Source of the DNA: Streptomyces sp. TP-A0874
Lineage (GTDB): Bacteria > Actinomycetota > Actinomycetes > Streptomycetales > Streptomycetaceae
DNA length: 64,000 nucleotides
Direction of reading: 5' to 3'
Assembly: GCF_001748085.1 (NCBI RefSeq)
Contig: NZ_BBZK01000003.1
Coordinates: 744,001-808,000, forward strand
Shown: positions 18,922 through 27,969 of the stretch, in pieces
Layout: each line of letters begins with the position of its first letter
Numbering within the stretch: position 1 is the first letter of the stretch
Translations under genes and position numbers: made by a program
Notes under the pieces: model-generated
What the model was told of the DNA's origin: nothing
Seen by the model: the letters and a program-made list of their open reading frames with translations, nothing else
Database searches by the model: none

Positions 18922-19653
18922 GTGATAGGGCAGCAGCACCACGCCGACGGCGCTAACTTCGCCTTCACCGACCGGTGGGGTGGAGTGAGCGCCGTTCCCT
19001 ATGAGCAGCTCAACCTCGGCGGAGCGGTCGGCGACCGGCCGGAGGCGGTGCACACCAACCGCGAACTCGCCGCCGCGGAACTCGGTCTCGACCCGCGGCG
19101 GGTCGTCTGGATGAACCAGGTGCACGGCCGGGAGGCGCTGGTGGTCGAGCGGCCCTGGCACGAGGACGCCGTACCGCCGGCGGACGCGGTGGTGACCGGC
19201 CGAACCGGCCTGGCGCTCGCGGTGCTGACCGCCGACTGCGTACCCCTGCTGCTCGCGGACCCGGTGGCCGGGGTCGTCGGCGCCGCCCACGCCGGGCGCC
19301 CCGGGCTCGTCGCCGGCGTCGTCCCCGCGGTGCTGGCGGCCATGCGCGAGCTGGGCGCCGAGCCCACCCGGATCCGGGCGCGCACCGGACCCGCGGTCTG
19401 CGGGCGGTGCTACGAAGTCCCCGCCGAGATGCGCCGGGACGTGGCGTCCACCGTGCCCGAGAGCTGGGCGGTGACCTCCTGGGGCACCCCGGCGGTGGAC
19501 GTCGTGGCCGGGGTGGGCGCACAACTTTCCGGGTTGGGCGTGCGGGACGTCGAGCACTCCGAGGTCTGCACCAGGGAGTCCACGGACCATTTCTCGTACC
19601 GGCGGGACCGCGAAACGGGGCGGCTCGCGAGCTATGTCTGGTTGGACGGTTGA
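18922..19653 (+). CDS. pgeF: PgeF/YlmD-type laccase-domain protein (peptidoglycan editing factor family)
   Basis: A 243-residue member of the multicopper-polyphenol-oxidase/YfiH fold. E. coli PgeF removes wrongly incorporated L-Ser from UDP-MurNAc, which fits a location beside the mur genes. The metal-ligand motifs are partly seen: N-Q-V-H-G near residue 70, T-A-D-C-V-P near 109 and A-H-A-G near 128. The usual H-A-G-W-R-G reads H-A-G-R-P-G here. The GTG at 18922 begins 16 bases after ftsZ. Function in actinomycetes is inferred. Confidence 0.88.
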   Translation: MIGQQHHADGANFAFTDRWGGVSAVPYEQLNLGGAVGDRPEAVHTNRELAAAELGLDPRRVVWMNQVHGREALVVERPWHEDAVPPADAVVTGRTGLALAVLTADCVPLLLADPVAGVVGAAHAGRPGLVAGVVPAVLAAMRELGAEPTRIRARTGPAVCGRCYEVPAEMRRDVASTVPESWAVTSWGTPAVDVVAGVGAQLSGLGVRDVEHSEVCTRESTDHFSYRRDRETGRLASYVWLDG

Positions 19654-19657
19654 CGAA

Positions 19658-20377
19658 GTGACGGACCGCAGGAGTGAACTGGCAGCCAATCTGGACTCGG
19701 TGGAGCGGCGGATCTCCGCCGCCTGCGCCGCGGCCGGCCGGAAGAGGGGGGAGGTGACCCTGGTCGTGGTCACCAAGACCTACCCGGCGAGCGATGTCCG
19801 GGTTCTCTCCGAACTCGGCGTGCGGCACGTGGCCGAGAACCGCGATCAGGAAGCGGCTCCGAAAGCTGCGGAATGCGCCGATCTTCCGCTTTCCTGGCAT
19901 TTCGTCGGTCAATTGCAGACCAACAAAGTTCGTTCCGTGGTGGGTTACGCGGATGTCGTGCAGTCAGTCGATCGGTTGAAGCTCGTCCGGACGCTCTCCT
20001 CCGCGGCTCTCCGGGCCGAGCGGGAACTGGGCTGTCTGCTCCAGGTCGCCCTGGACGCCGAGCATGGCGGCCCGGCCCGTCGCGGCGGCGCCGCCCCCGA
20101 GCAACTTCCGGGCCTCGCGGAGGCGGTGGCCTCGGCCGAAGGGCTCCGGCTGGACGGGGTGATGACGGTCGCTCCGCTCGTCGGGCCCTACGCGGGACGG
20201 GAGTCGGCCGCGTTCGAGCGGTTGATGGAAATCTCCGCGACGCTGCGGTCCGACCATCCTGCTGCAACCATGGTATCGGCGGGCATGAGCGCGGACCTCG
20301 AGGAGGCGATCGCGGCGGGGGCGACACATGTACGCGTCGGCACCGCGGTACTCGGACTCCGACCTCAGCTCCGGTAA
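19658..20377 (+). CDS. ylmE: YggS/YlmE-family pyridoxal phosphate homeostasis protein
   Basis: A 239-residue single-domain PLP-binding protein with an alanine-racemase-like barrel but no known catalytic activity; family members control PLP and amino acid balance. The PLP lysine is in V-V-T-K-T-Y-P-A near residue 38. A-E-N-R-D-Q-E-A (usually G-E-N-x-x-Q-E) and M-S-A-D-L-E-E-A-I near the end are family features. GTG at 19658 gives the usual N-terminus (M-T-D-R-R-S-E-L); an ATG at 19634 overlapping the upstream gene would add eight residues. Confidence 0.9.
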   Translation: MTDRRSELAANLDSVERRISAACAAAGRKRGEVTLVVVTKTYPASDVRVLSELGVRHVAENRDQEAAPKAAECADLPLSWHFVGQLQTNKVRSVVGYADVVQSVDRLKLVRTLSSAALRAERELGCLLQVALDAEHGGPARRGGAAPEQLPGLAEAVASAEGLRLDGVMTVAPLVGPYAGRESAAFERLMEISATLRSDHPAATMVSAGMSADLEEAIAAGATHVRVGTAVLGLRPQLR

Positions 20378-20501
20378 CGTCCAAAACAAAGTCGGACCAC
20401 AGCAGAAAATATGGTCATTTCCGCCAACATACGGACAGGCCGAGTGGATCCAAGGCACCCGGTGATGGAGTCGATCCACCACAGAGCGGAGGGCGCAGAG
20501 A

Positions 20502-21110
20502 ATGGCCGGCGTGATGCGCAAGATGGCGGTCTACCTCGGAATGATGGAGGACGATGGGTATGACGGTCGGGGCTTCGACCCCGACGACGAGTTCGAGCCC
20601 GAGCCGGAGCCCGAACGGGCCCGTCGATCCCACCAACCCCACCCGGATCGGGCGGAATCGGATGAATCGGCGAGAGGTGTCCAGCCGCCCGCGCCGCGTG
20701 AACCCGTCGTGGCCGCGGCGGAAAGTGGACGACCGGCGCGAATCGCCCCCGTGGCATCCATCACATCCGAACGCCACAACCTGGAGAAGAGCGGGCCGGT
20801 GATCATGCCGAAGGTCGTGTCCGAGCGGGAGCCGTACCGCATCACCACACTGCACCCCCGAACGTACAACGAAGCCCGTACTATCGGGGAACACTTCCGT
20901 GAGGGCACTCCGGTGATCATGAATCTGACGGAGATGGACGACACCGACGCGAAGCGACTTGTCGACTTCGCGGCCGGTCTCGTCTTCGGCCTGCATGGCA
21001 GTATCGAGCGGGTGACGCAGAAGGTGTTCCTGTTGTCGCCTGCTAACGTCGACGTGACGGCGGAGGACAAGGCCCGTATCGCAGAGGGCGGGTTCTTCAA
21101 CCAAAGCTGA
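20502..21110 (+). CDS. sepF: cell division protein SepF
   Basis: A 202-residue protein that anchors FtsZ to the membrane in organisms lacking FtsA. The N-terminus ([10 protein letters not shown] near residue 5) is the amphipathic membrane-binding helix. An acidic and Pro-rich linker follows (about 18-80), then the SepF core domain (about 105-190) with P-R-T-Y-N-E-A and a C-terminal F-F-N-Q-S. The absence of ftsA from this cluster agrees with SepF being the main membrane anchor. GTG or ATG codons a few residues downstream are alternative starts. Confidence 0.95.
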   Translation: MAGVMRKMAVYLGMMEDDGYDGRGFDPDDEFEPEPEPERARRSHQPHPDRAESDESARGVQPPAPREPVVAAAESGRPARIAPVASITSERHNLEKSGPVIMPKVVSEREPYRITTLHPRTYNEARTIGEHFREGTPVIMNLTEMDDTDAKRLVDFAAGLVFGLHGSIERVTQKVFLLSPANVDVTAEDKARIAEGGFFNQS

Positions 21111-21189
21111 GACGCGACACTCGGCCGACAGCGGTCGATCGCGGCCGGGAGGCCGCGAACACGAGAGCAAGGGGAGAGGGAAGCGCGAG

Positions 21190-21474
21190 ATGGGCATCGC
21201 ACTCGAGGTGATCTACATCGCGCTGATGTGCTTCCTCATCGTACTGATTTTCCGGCTGGTCATGGACTACGTCTTCCTGTTCGCCCGCTCGTGGCGACCA
21301 GGGAAGGCCATGGTGGTCCTCCTGGAGGCGACCTACACGGTCACCGATCCGCCACTCAAGCTTCTGCGGCGGTTCATCCCGCCGCTGCGTCTCGGGGGCG
21401 TGGCGCTCGACCTGTCCTTCTTCGTACTGATGATCATCGTCTACATCCTGATCTCCGTCGTGAGGCAGCTGTGA
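21190..21474 (+). CDS. ylmG: YggT/YlmG family membrane protein
   Basis: A 94-residue protein with two membrane segments (about 5-30 and 70-92) flanking the family loop with W-R-P-G-K-A near 36 and D-P-P-L-K-L-L-R-R-F-I-P-P near 53. YlmG proteins lie between sepF and divIVA in many Gram-positives and affect nucleoid or divisome organisation; the biochemical role is unknown. GGGGAGAGGG lies upstream of the ATG. Confidence 0.93.
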   Translation: MGIALEVIYIALMCFLIVLIFRLVMDYVFLFARSWRPGKAMVVLLEATYTVTDPPLKLLRRFIPPLRLGGVALDLSFFVLMIIVYILISVVRQL

Positions 21475-21521
21475 ACGATACGGTCTTGCCGATATGCCGA
21501 CGACTACGTTGAGGTGAAGAG

Positions 21522-22652
21522 ATGCCGTTGACCCCCGAGGACGTTCGGAACAAACAGTTCACGACTGTCCGCCTCCGAGAGGGCTATGACGAGGATGAGG
21601 TCGATGCCTTCCTCGATGAGGTCGAAGCCGAGCTGACCCGGCTGCTGCGCGAGAACGAGGACCTTCGGGCCAAACTCGCCGCTGCGACGCGCGCTGCCGC
21701 GCAGAGCCAACAGCAGCAGCAGAACATGCGGAAGCAGCAGGAGCAGCAGGAGCGTCCCGGAGGGCCGGTGCCCGCCGCCATATCGGGACCGCAGCCGGTG
21801 CCTCCTCAGCAGCAGATGGGCCCACCCCAACTGCCAGGAGGAGCACCCCAGCTGCCTGCCGGCCCCGGTGGACACGGTCCGCAGGGGCAGCACGGTCCCG
21901 GCCCCATGCAGGGACAGCACGGGCCCGGCCCGATGCAGGGACAGGGCGGTCCGATGGGCGGCCCCATGGGCGGGCCCGGTGGTCCGCACATGCAGCAGCA
22001 CGGTGACGGCGGTGCGGCCCGGGTGCTCTCGCTCGCCCAGCAGACCGCCGACCAGGCGATCCAGGAGGCCCGTTCCGAGGCCAACAAGATCGTGGGCGAG
22101 GCGCGCAGCCGCGCTGAGGGGCTGGAGCGCGACGCCCGGGCGAAGGCCGACGCCCTGGAGCGGGACGCCCAGGAGAAGCACCGCGTCGCGATGGGCTCCC
22201 TGGAGTCCGCCCGCGCCACGCTGGAGCGGAAGGTCGAGGACCTGCGCGGCTTCGAGCGGGAGTACCGCACCCGCCTGAAGTCCTACCTGGAGAGCCAGCT
22301 GCGCCAGTTGGAGAACCAGGCCGACGACTCGCTCGCCCCGCCGCGGACCCCGGCCACCGCCTCGCTGCCGCCGTCGCCGTCGATGGCCTCGAGCGGTGCC
22401 GGGACCATGGGCGGCGGTCACACCATGGGCGGAAGCCAGCCCGGTATGGGCGGTGGACCGTCGATGGGCGGCCACGGCGGCAGCCACAGCGGCCAGCAGG
22501 GCGGCGGCGGTGCACCGTCCTACGGCGGCCAGCAGCAGATGTCCCCGGCGATGACCCAACCGATGGCCCCCGTGAGGCCGCAGGGTCAGCAGCCCATGCA
22601 GCAGGCGCCCTCGCCGATGCGGGGCTTCCTGATCGACGAGGACGACAACTAG
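21522..22652 (+). CDS. divIVA: polarity determinant DivIVA (Wag31 family)
   Basis: A 376-residue coiled-coil protein essential for hyphal tip growth in streptomycetes. The membrane-curvature-sensing N-terminal domain (1-60) is conserved ([13 protein letters not shown] and [11 protein letters not shown]). A Gln/Pro/Gly/Met-rich linker spans about 65-165, followed by a long coiled coil (170-265) and a second Gly/Met/Ser-rich tail. Within the linker a 27-base unit is tandemly duplicated (21888-21941). GAGGTGAAGAG precedes the ATG. Confidence 0.97.
   Translation: MPLTPEDVRNKQFTTVRLREGYDEDEVDAFLDEVEAELTRLLRENEDLRAKLAAATRAAAQSQQQQQNMRKQQEQQERPGGPVPAAISGPQPVPPQQQMGPPQLPGGAPQLPAGPGGHGPQGQHGPGPMQGQHGPGPMQGQGGPMGGPMGGPGGPHMQQHGDGGAARVLSLAQQTADQAIQEARSEANKIVGEARSRAEGLERDARAKADALERDAQEKHRVAMGSLESARATLERKVEDLRGFEREYRTRLKSYLESQLRQLENQADDSLAPPRTPATASLPPSPSMASSGAGTMGGGHTMGGSQPGMGGGPSMGGHGGSHSGQQGGGGAPSYGGQQQMSPAMTQPMAPVRPQGQQPMQQAPSPMRGFLIDEDDN
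21888..21941 (+). repeat. 27-bp tandem duplication in the divIVA linker
   Basis: Two 27-base units (21888-21914 and 21915-21941) encode Q-H-G-P-G-P-M-Q-G twice. A partial third unit follows and grades into G-P-M-G-G repeats. The unit is in frame, so copy number can change without breaking the gene. Confidence 0.85.
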
Positions 22653-23004
22653 GCGCCGGCGCGCCCGAGGCGCGCATGGACCGTCGGCATGTCAGAGGCC
22701 GGGCCCCGGAGTTTCCGGGGCCCGGCCTCGTGTGTGCGTCCCTGCTGCCCGCCGGAGAGGAGAGTGCTCGCCGCGCCGGCCGAAGGACCGAGCACCCGAG
22801 GACGGGGGGCACTTCCCACCGGCCGGTCGAGGCCGCTCCCCCAACGGCCGGCGTCGGCCGCGTCGCAGCCGGAGCGCGGTCACCGGTCCCCGCTGAGGGG
22901 CCCGGCGAGTGAGTTGGGCACCGGTGTCCGGTTTGACGGCGCCCAGACCTCCAGGTCGCCTCGCGGCACACCGGCCGGAGGATGCTCCCCGGCCGGGGAG
23001 GGGG
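22653..23004. other. convergent gap between divIVA and ileS
   Basis: This 352-base gap contains a strong terminator hairpin at 22695-22729. I see no credible gene in the remainder; the open frames present are Arg/Pro/Gly-rich and lack ribosome binding sites. Confidence 0.6.
22695..22729. terminator. bidirectional terminator hairpin after divIVA and ileS
   Basis: A perfect 16-base stem (22695-22710 with 22714-22729) closes a 3-base loop. It lies 43 bases downstream of divIVA and downstream of the convergent ileS, so it can end both transcripts. No long T-run follows, as is common in streptomycetes. Confidence 0.85.
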
Positions 23005-26000
23005 TCACGCCTCGACTCTGCGCAACCGGAAGGTGAGGCCGAGCGGTTCGTCGGCGAACGGCTCACCGAAGGAGGCGTCCGCATCGCCCTCGGCGAAGTC
23101 CGTGGCGAGCACCTCGTCCGAGATCAGCGCCTGGTGCTCGGCCAGCGCGGTGGACGTCTCCTCGGAACTCGCGAGCCAGCGCAGTGCGATGCGGTCGGCG
23201 ACGTCCAGCCCGCTGTTCTTACGGGCCTCCTGGATCAACCGGATGGCGTCCCTGGCCAGGCCCGCCCGGCGCAGCTCGGGGGTGATCTCCAAGTCCAGGG
23301 CGACGGTGGCGCCCGCCTCCGAGGCCACCGACCAGCCCTCCCGCGGAGTCTCGGTGATGATCACCTCCTCAGGCGAGAGGGAGACCTCCTCACCGTCGAC
23401 CGACACCGTGGCGGTGCCCTCCCGCAGTGCCCGGGAGAGTGCGGCGGCGTCCGCCTCGGCCACCGCCCTGGCGACCGCCTGGGTGCCCTTGCCGAAACGC
23501 TTGCCCAGGGCCCGGAAGTTCGCCTTCGCCGAGGTGTCCACCAGCGAGGCGTCCGGGGACTCGCCAGCCGAGCCGCCGGAGAGCGCGGCGAGCGCCGTGA
23601 CGTTCAACTCCTCGGCGATCTGGGCGCGGAGCTCGGCGGAGAGCTCCTCGAAGCCGGGAGCGGCGATCAGCGCGCGGGAGAGCGGCTGCCGGGTCTTCAC
23701 CCCCGACTCCGCCCGGGTGGCCCGGCCGAGTTCGACCAGCCGGCGCACCAGGAGCATCTGCCGGGAGAGCGCGGGGTCGACGAGCGAGGAGTCCGCGGTC
23801 GGCCAGGAGGCGAGGTGGACGGAGTCCGGGGCGCCGGGGGTCACCGGTACGACGAGGTCCTGCCACACCCGCTCGGTGATGAACGGGACGACGGGGGCGA
23901 GGAGCCTGGTCACCGTCTCCAGGGTGTCGTGCAGGGTGCGCAGCGCGGCGGCGTCGCCCTGCCAGAAGCGCCTGCGGGAGCGGCGCACGTACCAGTTGGA
24001 CAGATCGTCGACGAACGCGGACAGCATCCGGCCGGCCCGCTGGGTGTCGTAGCCGTCCAGCGCCTCGGTGACCTCGGTGACCAGGGTGTTGAGTTCGCTC
24101 AGCAGCCAGCGGTCCACCACCGGGCGGTCGGCGGGGGCCGGGTCGGCCGCGGAGGGGGACCAGCCCGAGGTGCGGGCGTACAGAGCCTGGAAGGCGACGG
24201 TGTTCCAGTAGGTGAGCAGGGTCTTGCGGACCACTTCCTGGATGGTGCCGTGACCGACCCGGCGAGCGGCCCAGGGCGAGCCGCCGGCCGCCATGAACCA
24301 GCGGACGGCGTCCGCCCCGTGGCGCTCCATGAGCGGCACCGGTTCCAGGGTGTTGCCGAGGTGCTTCGACATCTTCCGGCCGTCCTCGGCCAGGATGTGC
24401 CCCAGGCAGACGACGTTCTCGTAGCTGGACCGGTCGAAGACGAGGGTGCCCACCGCCATCAGCGTGTAGAACCAGCCGCGGGTCTGGTCGATGGCCTCGC
24501 AGATGAACTGCGCCGGGTAGCGCTTCTCGAAGAGCTCCTTGTTGCGGTACGGGTAGCCCCACTGCGCGAAGGGCATCGACCCCGAGTCGTACCAGGCGTC
24601 GATGACCTCGGGCACCCGGACCGCGCGCTCCGCGCAGTCGTCGAACGGGCAGGGGAAGGTGACCTCGTCGATGTAGGGGCGGTGCGGGTCGAGCCCGGTC
24701 TGGTCGGTGCCAGTGAGGGCGGACAGCTCGGTGAGCGAGCCGACGCAGGTGAGGTGGTCCTCGGCGCAGCGCCAGATGGGCAGCGGGGTGCCCCAGTAGC
24801 GGTTCCGGGAGAGCGCCCAGTCGATGTTGTTGTCCAGCCAGTCGCCGTAGCGGCCGTGCTTGATGGAGTCCGGGAACCAGTTGGTGTTCTCGTTCTCCCG
24901 GAGCAGCGCGTCCTTGATCGCCGTGGTGCGGATGTACCAGGAGGGCTGGGCGTAGTACAGCAGCGCGGTGTGGCAGCGCCAGCAGTGCGGGTAGCTGTGC
25001 TCGTACGGCAGGTGACGGAAGAGCAGCCCGCGGGTCGAGAGGTCCGTGACCAGCGCCTCGTCGGCCTTCTTGAAGAACTCGCCGCCCACCAACGGCAGCT
25101 GCTCCTCGAAGGTGCCGTCGGTACGCACCGGGTTGACGACCGGCAGCCCGTAGGCACGGCACACCTTGAGGTCGTCCTCACCGAAGGCGGGGGACTGGTG
25201 GACCAGTCCGGTGCCGTCCTCGGTGGTCACGTAGTCGGCGTTGACGACGAAGTGCGCACCGCTGCCCTCGCCGTCCGCTCCCTCGGGGGCCGGGAAGTCC
25301 ACCAGGGAGAACGGGCGCTGGTAGGACCAGCGCTCCATCTCGCCTCCGGTGAAGGACTCGCCGGTGGGCTGCCAGCCTTCGCCCAGCGCCTGCTCCAGCA
25401 GCGGTTCGGCGACCACCAGCTTCTCCGAGCCGTCCGTCGCCACGACGTAGCGGACCTCGGGGTGGGCGGCGACGGCGGTGTTGGAGACCAGTGTCCAGGG
25501 GGTCGTCGTCCAGACCAGCAGCGCGGCCTCGCCGGCCAGCGGCCCCGACAGGAGCGGGAAACGCACGTAGACCGAGGGGTCGACGACCGTCTCGTACCCC
25601 TGGGCCAGCTCGTGGTCGGAGAGGCCGGTGCCGCAGCGGGGGCACCAGGGCGCCACCCGGTGGTCCTGGACCAGCAGGCCCTTGTCGAAGATCTCCTTCA
25701 GCGACCACCAGACCGACTCGATGTACTCCGGGTCCATGGTCCGGTAGGCGTCGTCCAGATCGACCCAGTAACCCATCCGGGTGGTGAGTTCGCTGAAGGC
25801 GTCGGTGTGCCGGGTCACCGACTCCCGGCACTTCGCGTTGAACTCGGCGATTCCGAAGGCCTCGATGTCCCGCTTGCCGTTGAAGCCCAGTTCCTTCTCG
25901 ACGGCCAGTTCCACCGGGAGGCCGTGGCAGTCCCAGCCCGCCTTGCGGGCCACGTGGTAGCCGCGCATGGTCCGGAAACGGGGGAAGACGTCCTTGAAGA

Positions 26001-26193
26001 CCCGGGCCTCGATGTGGTGCGCCCCCGGCATGCCGTTGGCGGTCGGCGGGCCCTCGTAGAACACCCACTCGGGGCGCCCCTCGGACTGCTCGAGGGTGCG
26101 CTCGAAGACCTTGTTCTCCCGCCAGAAGTCGAGTACGGCGTGCTCGAGGGCGGGCAGGTCTACCTGGGCGGGCACCTGGCGGTACTGGGACAT
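23005..26193 (-). CDS. ileS: isoleucyl-tRNA synthetase, type 2 (GXHH variant)
   Basis: A 1062-residue class I synthetase charging tRNA-Ile, with an editing domain and a C-terminal anticodon-binding region. The KMSKS loop reads K-M-S-K-H in D-G-R-K-M-S-K-H-L-G-N near residue 600. The HIGH signature is altered: residues 54-60 read G-M-P-G-A-H-H, so the core is G-A-H-H in place of H-x-G-H. Such GXHH forms have been described in mupirocin hyper-resistant type 2 IleRS. The ATG at 26193 has GGAGGAAG upstream; the Shine-Dalgarno sequence is part of the T-box switch. Confidence 0.96.
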   Translation of the reverse strand: MSQYRQVPAQVDLPALEHAVLDFWRENKVFERTLEQSEGRPEWVFYEGPPTANGMPGAHHIEARVFKDVFPRFRTMRGYHVARKAGWDCHGLPVELAVEKELGFNGKRDIEAFGIAEFNAKCRESVTRHTDAFSELTTRMGYWVDLDDAYRTMDPEYIESVWWSLKEIFDKGLLVQDHRVAPWCPRCGTGLSDHELAQGYETVVDPSVYVRFPLLSGPLAGEAALLVWTTTPWTLVSNTAVAAHPEVRYVVATDGSEKLVVAEPLLEQALGEGWQPTGESFTGGEMERWSYQRPFSLVDFPAPEGADGEGSGAHFVVNADYVTTEDGTGLVHQSPAFGEDDLKVCRAYGLPVVNPVRTDGTFEEQLPLVGGEFFKKADEALVTDLSTRGLLFRHLPYEHSYPHCWRCHTALLYYAQPSWYIRTTAIKDALLRENENTNWFPDSIKHGRYGDWLDNNIDWALSRNRYWGTPLPIWRCAEDHLTCVGSLTELSALTGTDQTGLDPHRPYIDEVTFPCPFDDCAERAVRVPEVIDAWYDSGSMPFAQWGYPYRNKELFEKRYPAQFICEAIDQTRGWFYTLMAVGTLVFDRSSYENVVCLGHILAEDGRKMSKHLGNTLEPVPLMERHGADAVRWFMAAGGSPWAARRVGHGTIQEVVRKTLLTYWNTVAFQALYARTSGWSPSAADPAPADRPVVDRWLLSELNTLVTEVTEALDGYDTQRAGRMLSAFVDDLSNWYVRRSRRRFWQGDAAALRTLHDTLETVTRLLAPVVPFITERVWQDLVVPVTPGAPDSVHLASWPTADSSLVDPALSRQMLLVRRLVELGRATRAESGVKTRQPLSRALIAAPGFEELSAELRAQIAEELNVTALAALSGGSAGESPDASLVDTSAKANFRALGKRFGKGTQAVARAVAEADAAALSRALREGTATVSVDGEEVSLSPEEVIITETPREGWSVASEAGATVALDLEITPELRRAGLARDAIRLIQEARKNSGLDVADRIALRWLASSEETSTALAEHQALISDEVLATDFAEGDADASFGEPFADEPLGLTFRLRRVEA

Positions 26194-26461
26194 CGGATCT
26201 TCCTCCGGCGGACATGAGCTTCTCCGTCGGAGGGACGAGAGCCTCGCTCCCGCGGTACCACCCTCCTTGGCCGCCGGGCGGACAGAACCACCCGAGGCCC
26301 CCTCACTTGGGGTCGCGCTGCCGGTTCTACTCGCTCCGGGGAGCTTTCTTCCGACGACTCCGGGGTGATCTTCGTGCCGCGCGGGCCCCCGGGCTTCCAC
26401 CGTCCCCGGGTCGCTCAAGGCCGCGTGACGGCGCTACTCGTCCCCATCAACGCCTCTCGCG
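26194..26461 (-). promoter_or_regulatory. T-box riboswitch (Ile), translational type, upstream of ileS
   Basis: On the minus strand the leader carries the T-box core AGGGTGGTACCGCGG (26264-26250), whose TGGT can pair with the ACCA end of uncharged tRNA. Upstream are the AGTA motif (26438-26435), the stem I apical consensus GGGGACGGTGGAAGCCC (about 26409-26393) and an ATC specifier in GAAGATCACCCC (26369-26367), matching isoleucine. Near the gene, CCCTCCG after the T-box can pair either with AGGG of the T-box or with the CCGGAGG ribosome binding site. This indicates control of translation start rather than termination. Stem I looks full length. Confidence 0.92.
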
Positions 26462-26467
26462 CCACCC

Positions 26468-26473
26468 AGTGTA
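26468..26473 (-). promoter_or_regulatory. candidate -10 box of the ileS leader
   Basis: TACACT on the minus strand lies about 7 bases before the inferred start of the T-box leader near 26461. No clear -35 box is seen. Confidence 0.4.
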
Positions 26474-26633
26474 CGGGGCGTGCGGGGAGCGGCGACCTCT
26501 TTGGTGGCGCTTCCCGGACGGGAAGGGCGGCGTGCCCCGTTGCCGCGGGAGGGAAGTCGATTTATCGTCCCAGAACGTTTAGCGGAATATCGCAGTTTAC
26601 CGGCCCAATTGCTGTTGCGCTGGTGAGCGCCTG

Positions 26634-27164
26634 GTGCGGAAGACGGGAGCCAAGTCGTTGGTCACGAAGAAGACTCCTGGTGCGGGAATCCCCGGCGGCG
26701 TGGACGAACAGGTGCCGGCCGGGCCGCTGCGCGACGCGGTGCCCCAGGCCGGATCCCTGCCCTCCGTCTCGGCTGAGCTGCCGGTGCGTGCCGACGAGGA
26801 ACCCTGGGCCGCCGAGGAGGTGGCCGCGGCCCGGGCGCTGCTCCGGGGCGAGGTGGAGCGGCTGCGGGCTGAGATCAGCGCCTCCGGAGAGGCGCTGGCG
26901 GGACTGATGCGCGACTCCGGGGACGGAGCCGGCGACGACCAGGCTGACAGCGGTGCCAAGAACATCACCCGGGAGCACGAGATGGCGCTGACCGCCAACG
27001 CCCGGGAGATGCTGGAGCAGAACGAACGCGCCCTGCTCTGGCTGGACGCCGGCACCTACGGCCGCTGCGAGTCCTGTGCCGGCCCGATCGGCAAGGCCCG
27101 GATGCAGGCGTTCCCCCGGGCCACCCTGTGTGTGGACTGCAAGCAGCGGCAGGAGCGCCGGTAA
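26634..27164 (+). CDS. DksA/TraR C4 zinc-finger family protein
   Basis: A 176-residue protein with a long Ala/Glu-rich N-terminal half forming a probable coiled coil (about 60-140). A C-terminal four-cysteine zinc finger follows, C-E-S-C at about 147-150 and C-V-D-C at about 168-171. DksA-type proteins bind the RNA polymerase secondary channel, but actinobacterial members of this group lack firm functional assignment. The start is a GTG; the first 45 residues are low in conserved features, so a later start is possible. It lies divergent from ileS. Confidence 0.85.
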   Translation: MRKTGAKSLVTKKTPGAGIPGGVDEQVPAGPLRDAVPQAGSLPSVSAELPVRADEEPWAAEEVAAARALLRGEVERLRAEISASGEALAGLMRDSGDGAGDDQADSGAKNITREHEMALTANAREMLEQNERALLWLDAGTYGRCESCAGPIGKARMQAFPRATLCVDCKQRQERR

Positions 27165-27333
27165 CGGATCGGCCGCCGGCGGTCCGCCGACCGGGGAGCG
27201 GCGGGCCGCCGTGCCGTACCCTCGTCCCCAGAGCTCCGCGCGGCGGGGCCGCCCTGACCAGGGACGGTCCCGTCCGGTGGAGCCCCCGGCCGGGTGGGGC
27301 CCGGCCGGGGTGCGGACGAGCTGAGGGACTCAC

Positions 27334-27924
27334 GTGGCAGAGGCGGAGCGGATCATCGGTACTCCAGGTTTTGAGGGGGCGGAGCCGGAGCCGGCCGAGG
27401 AGCGCGAGGAGGCGGCGGCCGACTCGGGTGCCGCCAAAGGCGTGCGCCGGATCGGAGTGCTCGCCCTGGTCGCCGCGGTCGCCTACGCACTCGACCTGAT
27501 CAGCAAGACCATCGTGGTGAACGTGCTGGAGCACCGCGCGGCGGTCCAGGTCGTCGGGGACCTGCTGACCTTCGAGGTGATCCGCAACGCCGGCGCGGCC
27601 TTCGGCATGGGCGAGGCGCTGACCATCGTCTTCACCATCATCGCGGCCACGGTGATCGTGGTGATCGCGAGGATCGCCCGCAAGCTGTACAGCGTGCCGT
27701 GGGCCATCGCGCTGGGGATGCTGCTGGGCGGGGCGCTCGGCAACCTCACGGACCGGATCTTCCGCGCGCCCGGGGTGCTGGAGGGCGCGGTGGTCGACTT
27801 CATCGCCCCCAAGGGCTTCGCCGTCTTCAACCTCGCCGACTCGGCCATCGTCTGCGGCGGCATCCTGATCGTGATCCTCTCCTTCCGCGGGCTCGACCCG
27901 GACGGCACCGTCCACCGGGACTGA
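27334..27924 (+). CDS. lspA: lipoprotein signal peptidase LspA
   Basis: A 196-residue aspartic membrane protease that cleaves prolipoprotein signal peptides after lipidation by Lgt. The four expected membrane segments lie within about 40-185. The catalytic aspartates are in G-N-L-T-D-R near residue 134 and F-N-L-A-D-S near 163, and the family N-x-G-A-A-F-G motif is near 85. An acidic N-terminal extension of about 38 residues precedes the first helix. lgt itself is about 34 kb downstream in this window. Confidence 0.96.
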   Translation: MAEAERIIGTPGFEGAEPEPAEEREEAAADSGAAKGVRRIGVLALVAAVAYALDLISKTIVVNVLEHRAAVQVVGDLLTFEVIRNAGAAFGMGEALTIVFTIIAATVIVVIARIARKLYSVPWAIALGMLLGGALGNLTDRIFRAPGVLEGAVVDFIAPKGFAVFNLADSAIVCGGILIVILSFRGLDPDGTVHRD

Positions 27925-27969
27925 CCGGCCGCAGGGCCCGCCCGGCCCGCCGTCCGGCATACTCGACGC

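Noticed and set aside
22653..23004. Small open frames between divIVA and ileS
   Set aside because: No ribosome binding sites, Arg/Pro/Gly-rich composition, and they cross the terminator.
22909..26217. 1102-codon open frame on the plus strand opposite ileS
   Set aside because: It is the antisense shadow of the ileS gene, which has full family motifs; the shadow product is Gly/Arg/Val-rich without any domain.
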